Shown in pieces: positions 23,870 to 34,679 of a stretch of 64,000 bases of DNA. This DNA is from Salvator merianae. Its lineage: Eukaryota; Chordata; Lepidosauria; Squamata; Teiidae. The stretch is from positions 85,439,521 through 85,503,520 of the forward strand of contig QVOM02000025.1 of assembly GCA_003586115.2 (NCBI GenBank), in the 5' to 3' direction. The position numbers and the translations under genes are program-made. The notes beneath the pieces are model-generated. The model was not told where the DNA came from. It searched no databases and was given only the letters and a program-made list of their open reading frames with translations. Within the stretch, counting starts at the first letter, position 1. Each line of letters opens with the position of its first letter.

Positions 23870-24809
23870 TGTTCCAAGGTTAAATAAGTTTATTGAGAGT
23901 TAGCGGTAACGATGGTATATTAGGTACCTTTACTCCAAAGCTACACCTACACATTTGCCCCTAAATTCTCACACGTGTTCAGTCCTCATGTCTCTACACA
24001 TTCCATCACCGGTTCTCCTATTACTAATAATATTAATAACATAATTAGAATAATACAAAAGGCAATGTCAACCACCATGTTGTGCTTCATACTCCACCAG
24101 AAGAAATTCAATTGGCAAAAACAAAACAATTCCAAAAGAGAGAAAGTGAAACTTTGTTCATATCAGAGTAGTTGAAAGAGAGTCATTGTCAGAGCACTCG
24201 AGGAACAAAAGGAGAGCATGAGGGTTAAAAGAAGTGTTAATTATTATTATTTTTAAACCATCACCTTTGTTCAAAAATTCACATACCATAATGAAGATGA
24301 CTCAAAGTGAAATCGTCTCATTTTCCTGGCCGCACATTCAAGCATATTGGCTAGTTACATGATTGCACTGTAACAAAAGCAATACAAGCTTTTTTATGGT
24401 CTACCATTGAAATGTCCAGGTTTCCCAGCTATAAATATACCTGCCAACCTAATGTTTCTTGCATGCATTAAGGATTTGCTTTCTGTACTTCAGAGCTGAC
24501 TGTCTCTGCGTTTCCCGTCCCATTCTTAAAACAACCTTTCTTTTTAGGCGGGGTGAAGGCTAGTATTTTTGCTATTGTGGGAAAAAGAGGTCAGTGTGGT
24601 GGACCTCTCCTCAACAGAAGAAACACATCGTGTCCTTTGGGAAGGGAAGCTGCAGATTGCTTAATGACTTTAATAGAGTCTTACATTGCATGCAAATTGA
24701 CACCGCTTCATTATCTTTGTTCCCCCATGCCAGACGCATACAAGTCGGCAGGTACACATACAAAAACAAGGAAGGAAATAGAAAACCCCTTGGGGTGAAG
24801 CCTAGTGAA
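23870..24809 (-). other. CTNNA2: probable CTNNA2 3' UTR
   Basis: This is the roughly 940 bases after the CTNNA2 stop codon, read on the minus strand. They contain no recognisable transposon. The first AATAAA hexamer on the minus strand below the stop is at 23889-23894, so transcripts could end around 23865-23880. The exact end is inferred; a longer UTR using a later signal is possible. Confidence 0.6.
23889..23894 (-). terminator. candidate CTNNA2 polyadenylation signal
   Basis: TTTATT on the plus strand is AATAAA on the minus strand. It is the first canonical hexamer I see below the CTNNA2 stop codon, about 915 nt downstream. Cleavage would be expected 10-30 nt further on, near 23860-23880. 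Confidence 0.5.
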
Positions 24810-25097
24810 TTAGAAGGAATCCATCGCTTTAAATTCACTTAGAGCTTGTACCGGGGAAATGTGTTTCTTCTGCGAACCTCTTCTCACTCGCGTCTGGTAC
24901 TCCTCTGGCTTTTCTCTCTTCACTAATGGTTTCTTCTCTGGTGCCTTCATTTTCCAGGACACCACAGGCGAGTTGACTGCTGCCGTGCCATAGACCTTCT
25001 GATATTTAGTGGATGCCACATAGGAAGCTTTTACAGTAAGGACTACAGCATTCATCAGATTTTTGGCAGCTTGGATGAGAGATGTGGCACTGTCCAG
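24810..25097 (-). CDS. CTNNA2: CTNNA2 (alpha-N-catenin) terminal coding exon
   Basis: This exon encodes the last 95 residues of alpha-N-catenin, the neural alpha-catenin that links cadherin/beta-catenin complexes to F-actin at adherens junctions and synapses. The minus-strand translation starts LDSATSLIQAAKNLMNAVV, continues through VSWKMKAPEKKPLVKREK and ends SEFKAMDSF before a TAA stop at 24810-24812. This is the recognisable alpha-catenin C-terminus. The VYGTAAVNSPVV and KREKPEE stretches fit CTNNA2 better than CTNNA1. In the family this segment closes the C-terminal actin-binding domain and carries its basic tail. The exon starts in phase 0 directly after a strong acceptor, a pyrimidine tract ending TTTCTGCAG at 25098-25106. 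No frameshift or stop interrupts it. The preceding exon in the long isoform is 52255-52398. Confidence 0.96.
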   Translation of the reverse strand: MDSATSLIQAAKNLMNAVVLTVKASYVASTKYQKVYGTAAVNSPVVSWKMKAPEKKPLVKREKPEEYQTRVRRGSQKKHISPVQALSEFKAMDSF

Positions 25098-25560
25098 CTG
25101 CAGAAAGGAAAGAAAAGGCAGAAATATCTGGATTATGGCCGGGCTTGCTTTGAGGGACACAATGCTCAGGGAGCAGATCTGGACGTCTTGATGAAGAGGA
25201 TCTGATGTATAAGTCATCCATCTTTAAAAAGATAAATTGATTAATGCATGGATTTCTGTATCGGGGGCTGGTCACGCTTAACCAGTCACTAAAACCACCT
25301 TTCAGGTTTGGACGTAGTGTGGGAACAGCAGCATCTGGTGTCCCACCACATCCTGGACCTTTTCTCCATCATGTCTGTTGGAGCAACCGCATCTAGCTTC
25401 ATCAGCTTCCCTGGATTTTGTCTTTTGCACTGTCATTTCTAAAACTGGTGCTACCTCATGCTTGGACCATGTGGTTGCCCATTTTGGCAATGCAAATAAG
25501 AAAATGTGTACAATTTGAGTGCAAGCATCAAGAAACATCTGCACAAGTGTGACTGGACCC

Positions 25561-25919
25561 AACAGCCAGACAGGTTATTGCACGAGGCCGGAAGGACCAC
25601 ATAGGTGTTTCACAGTCTAACATTGATATTCCTATGCTTGGCACTTATTCTGGGTTGAACTTGTAGCATGTCAGTAAACAGATGCAAGGTTCTTCAGTTA
25701 TGATGGACTTTTACTCAATATGGTTACCATTTCTATCAGCCACCCCAGAAAAATTGGACTATTCTATGCCAGATATACCGTTATTTATGAGTTTGTTTAT
25801 TCCCACCTGTTCTGTTTAAATGGTCTTGTTAAGGTTATTTTTATTTGTAGATATGTACAATGTATGTTGCCAACAAATTTTGAAAAACAATAAGATTATT
25901 TTATTTTATTTTTTAAAAA
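25561..25919 (+). mobile_element. short LINE (probably L1) 3'-end insertion in the last CTNNA2 intron
   Basis: A 359-bp insert ends in an A/T-rich tail and poly-A (25887-25919). A 16-bp direct repeat with one mismatch flanks it: AAGTGTGACTGGACCC at 25545-25560 and AAGTGTGACTGGTCCC at 25920-25935. The structure shows retrotransposition in plus orientation, antisense to CTNNA2. Only 3'-UTR-like sequence remains, so the L1 assignment rests on the tail and duplication length rather than on protein. Confidence 0.75.
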
Positions 25920-25935
25920 AAGTGTGACTGGTCCC

Positions 25936-26965
25936 TTAGATGGGGAGTCATCTGCTTAGCATGAAGAGTATGAAGCTTGTATCTCCAAGCTTTTCAATAT
26001 CCTGTTGCCAGTGAAGTGATATTTTAGCTACATACAGGTTTTTGAAGCAAGCAGAAAGAGACAGCCCTTTGGCATCATTTAACCAGAAGTTGCATTTGTC
26101 TGCAATTCAAAGTCTGAAGTTATTTGCCTTTCATATAAAACCTAATCTCCTGCAGAGACTGCAAGTTCCTTGCTGCTTCTTAACAGAATCTATATGATGC
26201 TTTCACTCAGTAGCATTAACTGCTAAGGGGCAAAATGGGCAAGGTCACATCACAATAGTCTGTTACCCTCATGCATCATACTTTTATATGATTGTGTCAG
26301 TACTAAAAATCTTTCGGCCATTGGTTTTTTTTATTATTATTTTTATTTTCTTAACATGAGCTCATCCTTTTTTTTTGCTAGATTATATGATCCAGAAGGC
26401 ATCTCTTGCAATATTATTAGGCAATGGCTTCCACTGCAATCTCTAAAAATGCCACAAGGAGAAGCAATATCTTAGGCTTCTAATTTGGTTACACTGCTCT
26501 ACCAGCTTCAGTGATAAACAGATATGAGGGGAAAAAAGGATGTACACAGCTTAGGTTTTCTTCTTGATTCCTGTTATTAGCAAAAAGCCTTCACACAGAC
26601 ACATTCCTAGGACATAGTTATTTATATTCCCTTTCCGGCATAAGCATCTCTTCCAGTGTTGCAGCTAATCTCTAAAATCTAAGGAAAAATAATAGTACAG
26701 AACTGCATTGCCCAACAAATATTGGATATTTTAGCTGCTTCATCTTGGCTGCTCAAGTCACCAAAAAGACACACACACTGTACTACGATGTTACTTTTAA
26801 TTCAATGACAAGAAACCAATTAGAAAGAAGAGGTGGAATATCATGTTTCGCATGCTGTGCTTACCGACAAGCCCCAGTCCTGGAGAAACAAGCAACGCCT
26901 ATGAAGAGGACAAAATTCAGGATTTTTCAAGACTCCACGTGAAACTTCTTGGTATTCTGAAAACA
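25936..26965. other. no recognised feature (CTNNA2 intron)
   Basis: Unique AT-rich intron sequence. Confidence 0.55.
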
Positions 26966-26973
26966 TTACTGAG

Positions 26974-27184
26974 CAGCAGTGGCCACTGGCCTTAAGCCCG
27001 GGTGCTTACGCCCCACACAAAGCAGGCCAAGGCTGTTCGCGGGGCCTCCGGGCCTCCATACTAATGCAGTAGGTCACCTAGCGACCTGCTACGGCAGTAC
27101 AGAGGCATGGAGGCCCCGCGAACAGTCATGGCATGCTCTGCATGGGGTGCAAACACCCAGGCTTAAAGCTGGCGGCCACTGCTG
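26974..27184. mobile_element. hAT-type palindromic MITE with perfect 8-bp duplication
   Basis: It starts CAGCAGTGGCC and ends GGCGGCCACTGCTG. The arms include TTAAGCCCGGGTGCTTACGC and GCAAACACCCAGGCTTAA. TTACTGAG flanks it exactly at 26966-26973 and 27185-27192. Same family as 14019-14217. Confidence 0.92.
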
Positions 27185-27239
27185 TTACTGAGCTGAACTG
27201 CAAGCTGCCAAGCTGAATGTCTTGGATTCATTTGAACAA

Positions 27240-27734
27240 GGGCCTTTTCCACACTTACTGGAATTCTGGTCCAGCAGGGGCCTAGCCCACTTCTGCACTC
27301 TGGTGTGGACTAGTGAGGCCCCACTCCCTGCTAGCATGGCCCCCTAGGCTGGGATACTGATAGACCTGTTTTAATAGGTTTACCAGTGGTCCAGGGGCTG
27401 CTAGACCAGTCCAAGGAGGCATGCAGAAGGGTGCATGCTTCCGTGGGCTAGTTTAGCAGGGGGGCATTTAGGTGGTGCACAAAATTGTGCCACCAAAATG
27501 GGTCCCTCTAGGGTTCCAAGGCCAGGAACTTTTGTTCCTAGCCATTGGAGCCCACACAGCAGACTCCAAAGCTTGTGCGAGCTTTGGGATAGCATGGGCC
27601 CTGCCCTGGAACAGGTTGTCCAAGTGCAGACAGCCTTGTTCCAGGACAGCTGGGTTGATCCAGCATGGAATCACTCCAGTGCAAACAGTTCCAGTCAAAG
27701 CAGTCCAGTCACTGCAGAAATGTGCAGAAATGCC
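27240..27734. mobile_element. family C MITE, CAA duplication
   Basis: It starts GGGCCTTTTCCACACTTACT and ends GTGCAGAAATGCC. CAA is at 27237-27239 and 27735-27737. It contains the family C landmarks GGAGGCATGCAGAAGG, CCAAAATGGGTCCCTCTAG and AAGCTTGTGCGAGCTTTGGG. Confidence 0.82.
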
Positions 27735-27963
27735 CAAGAAATCTAAGCTCTTCTTTAGTATAGATTGGTTTCCATTCATTTATTTGTACCTAGGTCTTGT
27801 TGAGAAGAATAAGAAGCAGAGGAACATTTCAAAGAGATTAGGTTTATCCCCATCTTGGCAGCATAGGACAGTCTGAGGCAGGGATGCTTGCTTCAGTCCC
27901 TAGGGTGGGTTGCAGAACATCCACACATCCCATGCCTTGTCCCTCACCTTCTTCAGAGCTGAG

Positions 27964-28313
27964 TAGGAATGTGCAGATTTCGATTCGCATTCAAAAATTG
28001 GTACAAAATTTCATTTTCACAATGTTTTTGCATCAAAATGAAAATGACTTTTTCTGCATTTACAGTATCAATCGAAAACAAAAAAGCCTACTTCTTTCGC
28101 AAAAATGAAATTCATCGAATTTTCGCATTTTTTGCTGTGTTTAAACCATGAAAATGGCATTTTTAATGGAAAAACATTACAAAAAATGCGAAAACAAATG
28201 CAAAAAATGCATTTTTCAACAACAAAATTCACTGATGAAGCAAAAATGCTAATTTTCGTTTTGAAAACACATTGAATTCTTTATTATTATTATTATTTTT
28301 GTGCATGTCCCTA
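27964..28313. mobile_element. hAT-type MITE (TAGGRATGTGC ends)
   Basis: It begins TAGGAATGTGCAGATTTCG and ends TTTGTGCATGTCCCTA. The 8-bp flanks GAGCTGAG and GAATTGAG match at 6 of 8. The interior consists of diverged GCAAAAATG/CATTTTTGC motifs. Confidence 0.7.
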
Positions 28314-28866
28314 GAATTGAGTTGTCAGAGCTGTCAGTTCCAAGTACAAAGAGCCTTCTGTTACATCAGAATAGTCCCTGGAAGTGGGCCTCTGCCAGCA
28401 TGGTGTGTATAAAAAGCAGGTGTGTAGTTTGCTCTTGCCACTGCACTGTGTCTGCATGGTGGTAACAAGAGTGATTATAGGCCGGTGCACAAGGTTTGGT
28501 TTCTTCTGCTCTGAAAAAAGGAGGCTGCAGAGGGTGTTAGCAGTCCTTGTAGCACCCTTCTCAAAGCACCCTATGATGGAGGGCACCTCTGGCATTTGAA
28601 TGCCACCTCTCCTGGGGAGGACTCCCAGGACTCCGCCTTTTGCCACCTGCACCACTGTCTGATCATCAAAATATTTGTTCCCCAGAGCTATCTAGTAAGA
28701 GACAAAAGGGGGAAAAATGAAAATGAATTTCTAGGCTATATAATAAATAAAATTTTATTCAGCATGCCAATCAATTTCTGTATCTGGATTCATGCAAAGT
28801 ACAGAAACAGCTGCAGTGAAATTTCTGTACAGTACTCAAAATACACAATTCAAAGAGGCAATTGAT
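28314..28866. other. no recognised feature (CTNNA2 intron)
   Basis: Unique sequence between the hAT-type MITE and the CR1 fragment. Confidence 0.5.
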
Positions 28867-29200
28867 GAGAATGATGAGGGTTCTGGAAATGGAACAATTA
28901 AGAAAGCTGGATGTGCTTAGCCAGAAAATAAAAAGATGAAAGGGAGGCATGACTGGGGTTTTCAACTATCTAAAGGGCAGTGGGTCAGATGATGGAGCAG
29001 ATTTATTCTAAGGCTGGAGCCAATGCATGGAAACAGCAGAGAAGTAGATTGGGGTGAACTATAAGGGGGAAAAGATCTAATGGTGATGAGCCATTCATCA
29101 GAGAACAGATTGCAGAATAGTTATCTTTCAGGAATGATGCCACAGACTCATTCAACAGGCGGTGGGGATAGAACAAGGACAGCTCACCCTGTACCTTGCA
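28867..29200 (+). pseudogene. degenerate CR1 LINE ORF2 C-terminal fragment
   Basis: The plus strand reads LRKLDVLSQKIKR, a stop, then KGGMTGVFNYLKG and DDGADLF. This is the CR1 ORF2 C-terminal block also seen at 9035, with stops and indels. It is older than the 9035 copy. Confidence 0.7.
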
Positions 29201-29224
29201 AGTATCCCAACACCCAAGCCACCT

Positions 29225-29295
29225 GGACACTGTTGAGGTATGATGGGAATTGTAGTTCACTAACATCTGCAAGGTACCATACTGACCACCCCTGT
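29225..29295. repeat. half of a short palindromic repeat (GGAATTGTAGTTCA type)
   Basis: TGATGGGAATTGTAGTTCAC then AACATCTGCAAGG resembles one arm of the reptile palindromic repeat whose fuller copy is at 54191-54320. Only one arm is seen. Confidence 0.4.
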
Positions 29296-29958
29296 ACTAC
29301 GTAATCCCTCCAGCCCCTCTGGTCTCTATAATCTTAGGCTTCCTTAGTGCTACTTCAAGAAATGCTGTGATTTCAGATGCAGGATGAAAATGCAGCTAAC
29401 CCTCCTCATCAAGAGTGGACAGTAAGCCACTGTAGTAATATGAAGTTAAAACATATAACAGTATTGGGGATAAGAATCAACACCTACTATCAACACCTAT
29501 TCCTACAAAGACAATGGTTACAGATTATAACCAGGAAAAGACCAACACCTCACTATCTAAGATTAGCTGCCAAGTAAACATCCAAGGGACATCTATAAGA
29601 AGAGTGACAAGATTCAGCATACCATCAGTCGTTTTTGACTCTTCCAGAACTCAGATCCTCTGAAAATGGACATGAAAATAGCTATGTCCAAAAGCTTAGG
29701 TTCTCAGAAGAACTACAGAACACGGCGCAACAGCTCAAAAACTACCACAAATGAGAAGAATCATTACTTCATTTCTCAAGGAGTGGGGAGAGACCCAAAG
29801 GGATTTCTGTCCCCCAAATTTAAACCAGCTACCTTAAATGAAACATCAGAACTTTCCACCAACAGGTAAGCCACCAGAGACTCAATGACTTTAAATCCAA
29901 CCCAGTATGTTCTCAACCTGCCCAGTGCTAGTACCAGACCCATAAAAATCTGCAACAG
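29296..29958. other. no recognised feature (CTNNA2 intron)
   Basis: A-rich in its second half; possibly an old retroelement, but no protein or tail could be recognised. Confidence 0.45.
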
Positions 29959-29960
29959 AA

Positions 29961-30335
29961 GGCCTTTTTGCACTAACCAGGTTAGAATGTTATAATTATA
30001 CCATTCTAAACTGATGAAGACCCGGTGATGCAGTGGCCATTTACACCAGACCTCCAGCATGTGCAGTGCAAATGCACGCCTGACTACCATGACTGCAGCT
30101 GTAGAAATGTCCGGCCATTGCCACGGTGGGTAGGACATGGAGTGTGTTGGCCTCACAGTGTTTGCACCGGAAGCAGGTATAAACACTGCTGACCAGGAGC
30201 AGTCCAGCTGTCCACAGCTAGTAGTATTCAGGAGCAGCTGCATATGCTCCTGGGCTCTGCGCCCAGCATGGAGTGCAAATGCACTTTGCTAGTGAGCATG
30301 CAGACACTCACTAGCAGGTAAGTGCAAACAGGTCC
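29961..30335. mobile_element. family A MITE, opposite orientation
   Basis: It starts GGCCTTTTTGCACTAACCAG and ends AAGTGCAAACAGGTCC. CTAGTGAGCATGCAGACACT next to the right end and CACGCCTGACTACCATGACT inside mark it as family A reversed relative to 11856. Confidence 0.77.
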
Positions 30336-30780
30336 AAAGGTTCTGCTGGGAAATATCAGCTCATTCAGATCAGCAAGGAGTCTCCTAGCTGAGTCAGTAT
30401 TTGAAACCATAAGCTGCTGATCCAAGACAGAGTTATCTTGCCAGTGCCAACAGCACACTTAGATGTCTGAACAAAATCCTTCTGAATTGCTCTTCTGGGC
30501 CATTCTGGTTCAACACACGCAGCCTTGGGCAACTGCCAGTCTCCAGCATTATCTACATTGTGAATGTAATAAACCCCTTTATTTATTTTATTTTATTCCT
30601 TCCATCCTGGAACCAGCTCTGCTTTCTTGGAAATCCCTGATAGGTTTACATAGACTTTGCAGTGGTCTTCAGCCCAGAAACTGTCCTGAACTACAGGCAT
30701 TGATTTAGGGCATTAGGGTGAAATAAACTGGCTGGTGTTTGTTAGTGGACTTCTTTGTACAGCTGGTTGGTCAATAAAAA

Positions 30781-30850
30781 AGCAGAACACTGGATTAGAA
30801 GGGCCATGGATCCAGTCCAGTGGGACACTTCTTATGTCACACCAATAAGC
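30781..30850 (+). repeat. short LINE 3' UTR fragment (GATGCTGGACTAGATGGG type)
   Basis: 'GAACACTGGATTAGAAGGGC' then 'CCAGTGGGACACTTCTTATG' is a diverged copy of the LINE tail seen at 38090-38168. Confidence 0.5.
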
Positions 30851-31029
30851 AAGCCCATTGCAGATACACAGTGAGAACTCACACAAATCTTCCAGTCACT
30901 GAAGTCTCAGGCAACAATCTGATTCACATTTAACAGCAGAAATTTTATATGCAGTTCCTAATGTGTGTGTGTGGTGTGGAATATATATATATAAAGACTA
31001 CCTTGATATAGTTGCTCATAAGCTATATG

Positions 31030-31460
31030 TGGAAAAAAAGGAAAGCAAACCTAACCCACTTGCAGTAACAACAATTATGGAGACTTTAATTAATTGGTTA
31101 AAATGATTCATTGTCATGCGTCCCTCAAACTGGTAATTAATTTTTAATCTCCAGATTTGAGAACATTTCCCCCTTCCCACACAAACAGACTATTATTTCC
31201 CATCTTTCTTTTTCGATAGAAAAACAAGTTTTAAGATGGATAGTAACATTATAATGGCAACAACAAGCCAGCACAACAGAGAGCTGTGATATATCGCCCA
31301 GTATAATGGTCTTGCGCCATTCCGCGGCATGATTTATGACGCAACTTGCGTGTTTGTTGGCAAATAGCCGATCATACTCTATTAAATTAGGATATTTTAA
31401 ATTACCACTGAGATCTGCCATCAAACATTGCAGACTATTGAATGGCCTCTTCGGAACAAG
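31030..31460. other. repeat-free intronic block, candidate conserved non-coding element
   Basis: Unique AT-rich sequence with motifs such as TTTAATTAATTGG, GGTAATTAATTTTTAATC and CATGATTTATGACGCAACTT, bordered by repeats. Its texture resembles the developmental non-coding elements that are common in CTNNA2 introns. Conservation is inferred. Confidence 0.35.
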
Positions 31461-31750
31461 CAGCGAAAGTCAGAGCATAGAGACAGAAGGGAAGAGAGCA
31501 AGGGGCCCCAAGAGAGCCGGCATGGAGCTATGTGCCTTTAAACATTATTCTGGGGGGCAGCATAGGTGACAGGGCAACTCAACCAACCACTTGGCAGGAA
31601 AGCAGAGAATTGTCCCATTCCCCAAAATGGTAAAAATGAAACTTTTTTTTTAAGGGGGAGCTCTGTCTTGGGCAAAGGAAGTACCGTTTAGCACGCAAAA
31701 GAGGTTCAACAAATACAAGTAGTAAAAAGGCAGGGGAAAGTTGAGAAATT

Positions 31751-32026
31751 CTTAGGGCTGGGATACATGAACTGTTAGAGCTGGGATACATGAATTGTTA
31801 GAGCTGGGATACATGGACTGTTAGAGCTGGGATACATGGACTGTTAGAGCTGGGATACATGAATTGTTAGAGCTGGGATACATGAACTGTTAGAGCTGGG
31901 ATACATGAATTGTTAGAGCTGGGATACATGGACTGTTAGAGCTGGGATACATGAATTGTTAGAGCTGGGATACATGGACTGTTAGAGCTGGGATACATGG
32001 ACTGTTAGAGCTGGGATACATGAACC
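31751..32026 (+). repeat. 23-bp minisatellite, 12 tandem copies
   Basis: Units of 23 bp share GTTAGAGCTGGGATACATG and end in one of three variants (AACT, AATT, GACT). Their order is AACT, AATT, GACT, GACT, AATT, AACT, AATT, GACT, AATT, GACT, GACT, AACC. There are no spacers, so it is not a CRISPR array. It lies inside the last CTNNA2 intron. Confidence 0.97.
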
Positions 32027-32911
32027 AGAAGCATAGTGTTTGCCCGTCTAAGCTGCCTACAGGCATACAGGGGCTGTACAAGGGCAATGGGGCTAGCACC
32101 CCCCCTCCACATCACCCTTCCCACAGTGTGGGAAAAAACACTCTGAGGATGCTAGCTGCCCAGGTACTCTTGCTATCACTATGTAGTTACAAGGCAGGAG
32201 GGAGGCTGACCCAACCAGCCTGCTCTGCACTTCTGGAATTTTATGGAATGGCACTTCTGGGGCCATTTCTGGCATGAAGGGACACTATTCCTTCTTAGAG
32301 ACCTATGAAGCTTCAAAGGTCATCAGCTCTGAAAAGAGCGAGGGGGAAAGGTTCATGGTATGTAGACATCCCATTTACTGTGTCTGGGCCAGGAGCAAGT
32401 GCTTCTGTTGCTGAAATTTGAATGCAGGCATAGTTTGTTGGAAGCGAGGGCATGAGGAGCAGATTGGTGCTCAAAATGCAATACTTCTTACATTGTTCTC
32501 TGATTTCTAATAAAAGGTTCTGCAGGATTCTAACGAACACCTGCAAAGACCAGCATCCAAGGGGACCTGACCTATAAATGTAAAGTGAACACATTTACTA
32601 GCTCAGAGTTTAGATCCATCTACCTTTCTCCTCCATTCATAGTTTAATTCAGAGCTGATTTATGCATGAATAATGTTCTGGAGTCAGTGTGCAGGTATGC
32701 ACAGAACTGCAACCTTACAGCGCCTCCCTTATCACTAGCTCTACTCATTCTGATGCCTGGTGCCACTTCCTCTCATCCTTCTTGATCTCCACCCCACCAG
32801 ATACACTGGTTGTCAGCTGCCAGTGTCAGCATCCTAGCAACTTGTAGTTAAATACCTGCTGCCTCCTGTCTTGGAGACAGTACAATAGGCTTATCCTCTA
32901 CTGAGACTTCT

Positions 32912-33223
32912 GAGGCTGCATCCACATGCAGTTTAAGAAGTGGCCCAAAAGCAGCTTCAAGATGGTAGCTGCCACACACTAGTTTTCTCATTCTATCTCT
33001 AAGCCACATTATATTCAAAGTGCAGTTTCTGGCCTTTAATGTGGACTAGACGTGGGACAGGAACACAAGCGGCAGTGCAATGTGGACTCCAAAAGAAGCT
33101 CCCAGTCTGACTTTCAGCAGAGAGAGGAGCTTCTGACTCCTCTCTTCTGCATCGTCTGCCACATGCTACCACCTCTAAGTCACTTCTAAGCTGCTTCTCT
33201 AAACGTGATGTGGACACAGCCTC
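32912..33223. mobile_element. family F MITE, uninterrupted copy
   Basis: A 312-bp element has ends GAGGCTGCATCCACATG and the complement of ATGTGGACACAGCCTC. Internal arms GGCCTTTAATGTGGACTAG and GGTAGCTGCCACACACTAG are shared with the split copy at 56695-57476. No coding capacity. Confidence 0.75.
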
Positions 33224-33548
33224 ATCCACCTTAAGTTATATCTTCCAGAGTTGGATTCCGAGGCCTAAGTTCTTCACTTTCTCTGTCCTAAAACTATCCC
33301 CATTCAGTTTCTTGGACTGAAACCACTGAGTGTTAACTATGATGAGAAGGGGGAGATTTTTTTTCCTATCCACTTCTTCACATCACCCATACGTTTATAA
33401 ACTTTTTACCGCAGTCTCCTTATTTGTGTGCTTTCTAAATAAAATAGCTGTGCACTTTATAGCATTTCCTTATAGGAAATTTATTACAGACCATTTTGGT
33501 AATTTCTTCAAAGCCCATCTTTTCCGGCTCCACAATGTCTTCCTTCCC

Positions 33549-33560
33549 NNNNNNNNNNNN
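33549..33560. other. assembly gap (12 N)
   Basis: Twelve unknown bases directly before a (CTCC)n repeat; true length unknown. Confidence 0.99.
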
Positions 33561-33597
33561 CTCCCTCCCTCCCTCCCTCCCTCCCTCCCCCCCCCTT
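33561..33597 (+). repeat. (CTCC)n microsatellite beside the gap
   Basis: CTCC units ending in a C-run. The gap probably reflects an unresolved longer repeat. Confidence 0.95.
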
Positions 33598-33695
33598 ACT
33601 TCCTAGGCTGTACATATTATAAGGATTAGACTGAGTTTTGCAGCCTTTCTGCAGTTACCTGTATGCTGGATTATGGTCTTCCATACTCCTCTTCA

Positions 33696-34084
33696 GGGCT
33701 GTGTCTGCACTGGATCTGATTAAATAGGTCCACTGGCATACTAGAATGCGCCAGTCCAGATCACAGAGGCATGCAGAAGGCACAGATTTATTTTTCTGGA
33801 CTGTCGGGGGGGGGGGGGAGGGACTCTTTTTGGTTGCCCTCAAAAGCATATGGCCGAAATGGGTCCCTTGGGAGTTCTGAGGCTAGGAACTTTCATTCCT
33901 GGCCATCAGAGCCCTCGGAGGTTGGCTCCAAAGTTTGTGCAAGCTTCAGAGCCAGTATGGGGGCACAGCTGGAACAGCAGATCATGCTGTTCTAGTCCAA
34001 GCCTTGCTATTATCTGGACCAGAGGGTATTGTGTGATCCAGCCCCACTGATCTGGATCACAGCAATGTAAGTGCAGAAAGACTC
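33696..34084. mobile_element. family C MITE with internal G-run
   Basis: It starts GGGCTGTGTCTGCACTGG and ends AAGTGCAGAAAGACTC. It contains CACAGAGGCATGCAGAAGGC, a poly-G run at 33807-33819, GAAATGGGTCCCTTGGGAG and AAAGTTTGTGCAAGCTTCAG. Confidence 0.78.
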
Positions 34085-34199
34085 TTTGTGTCAGGCCTGC
34101 AATCATCAACAGGCACGAAAATAATTTTATGACAATGTGGAAGGGAAATATCCTCATGAACCCATGTATGCATGTATATGATGGCCCTTTCAGCGAAGG

Positions 34200-34500
34200 A
34201 ATGTTCTTCCCAAAGCAGCATTCTGGATACCAACATTAAAATGTTGCCTGACCAGCCTGCTATATGCATAGTTATCCTGGTCCTTTGGATGACATTTAAA
34301 AATTTGCCAGTTGCTTTAGATGTAATTTTGCCTGGTTCTGCTATTTAGTTTTATGTTTTTAATTTGCCCCTTATTTTTTTCTGTACTGTATATCGGTATA
34401 TTTGTCTACTGGCTATTCTGCTGCATTTATGTGATGCATGAATAACCTTGCTCAATTTTAGTGCAGTTAAGAAGTATTTTACAAAAACAAATATAGAAGG
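34200..34500 (+). repeat. possible decayed L2-like LINE 3' UTR
   Basis: The T-rich sequence, with the texture of an old L2 3' UTR, ends near 34480 without a clear tail. Only overall resemblance supports this. Confidence 0.3.
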
Positions 34501-34679
34501 AATATCTCCAAGTACATAGCACATAGGCTATCTAAATGCACACATTTAGGTTGCATCCAGAGTCAAAAGCATTATTAGGTAATTGTACCTGATCTGCCAG
34601 ACATGATCATAGTGCTCCTGATACAGACCCAGAATATAGACTCAATTTACTGGATTTATCGTTATTCTAGTAAAATTAA

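Noticed and set aside
31751..32026. Possible CRISPR-like array
   Set aside because: Units are contiguous 23-bp tandem repeats with no unique spacers, in a vertebrate genome.
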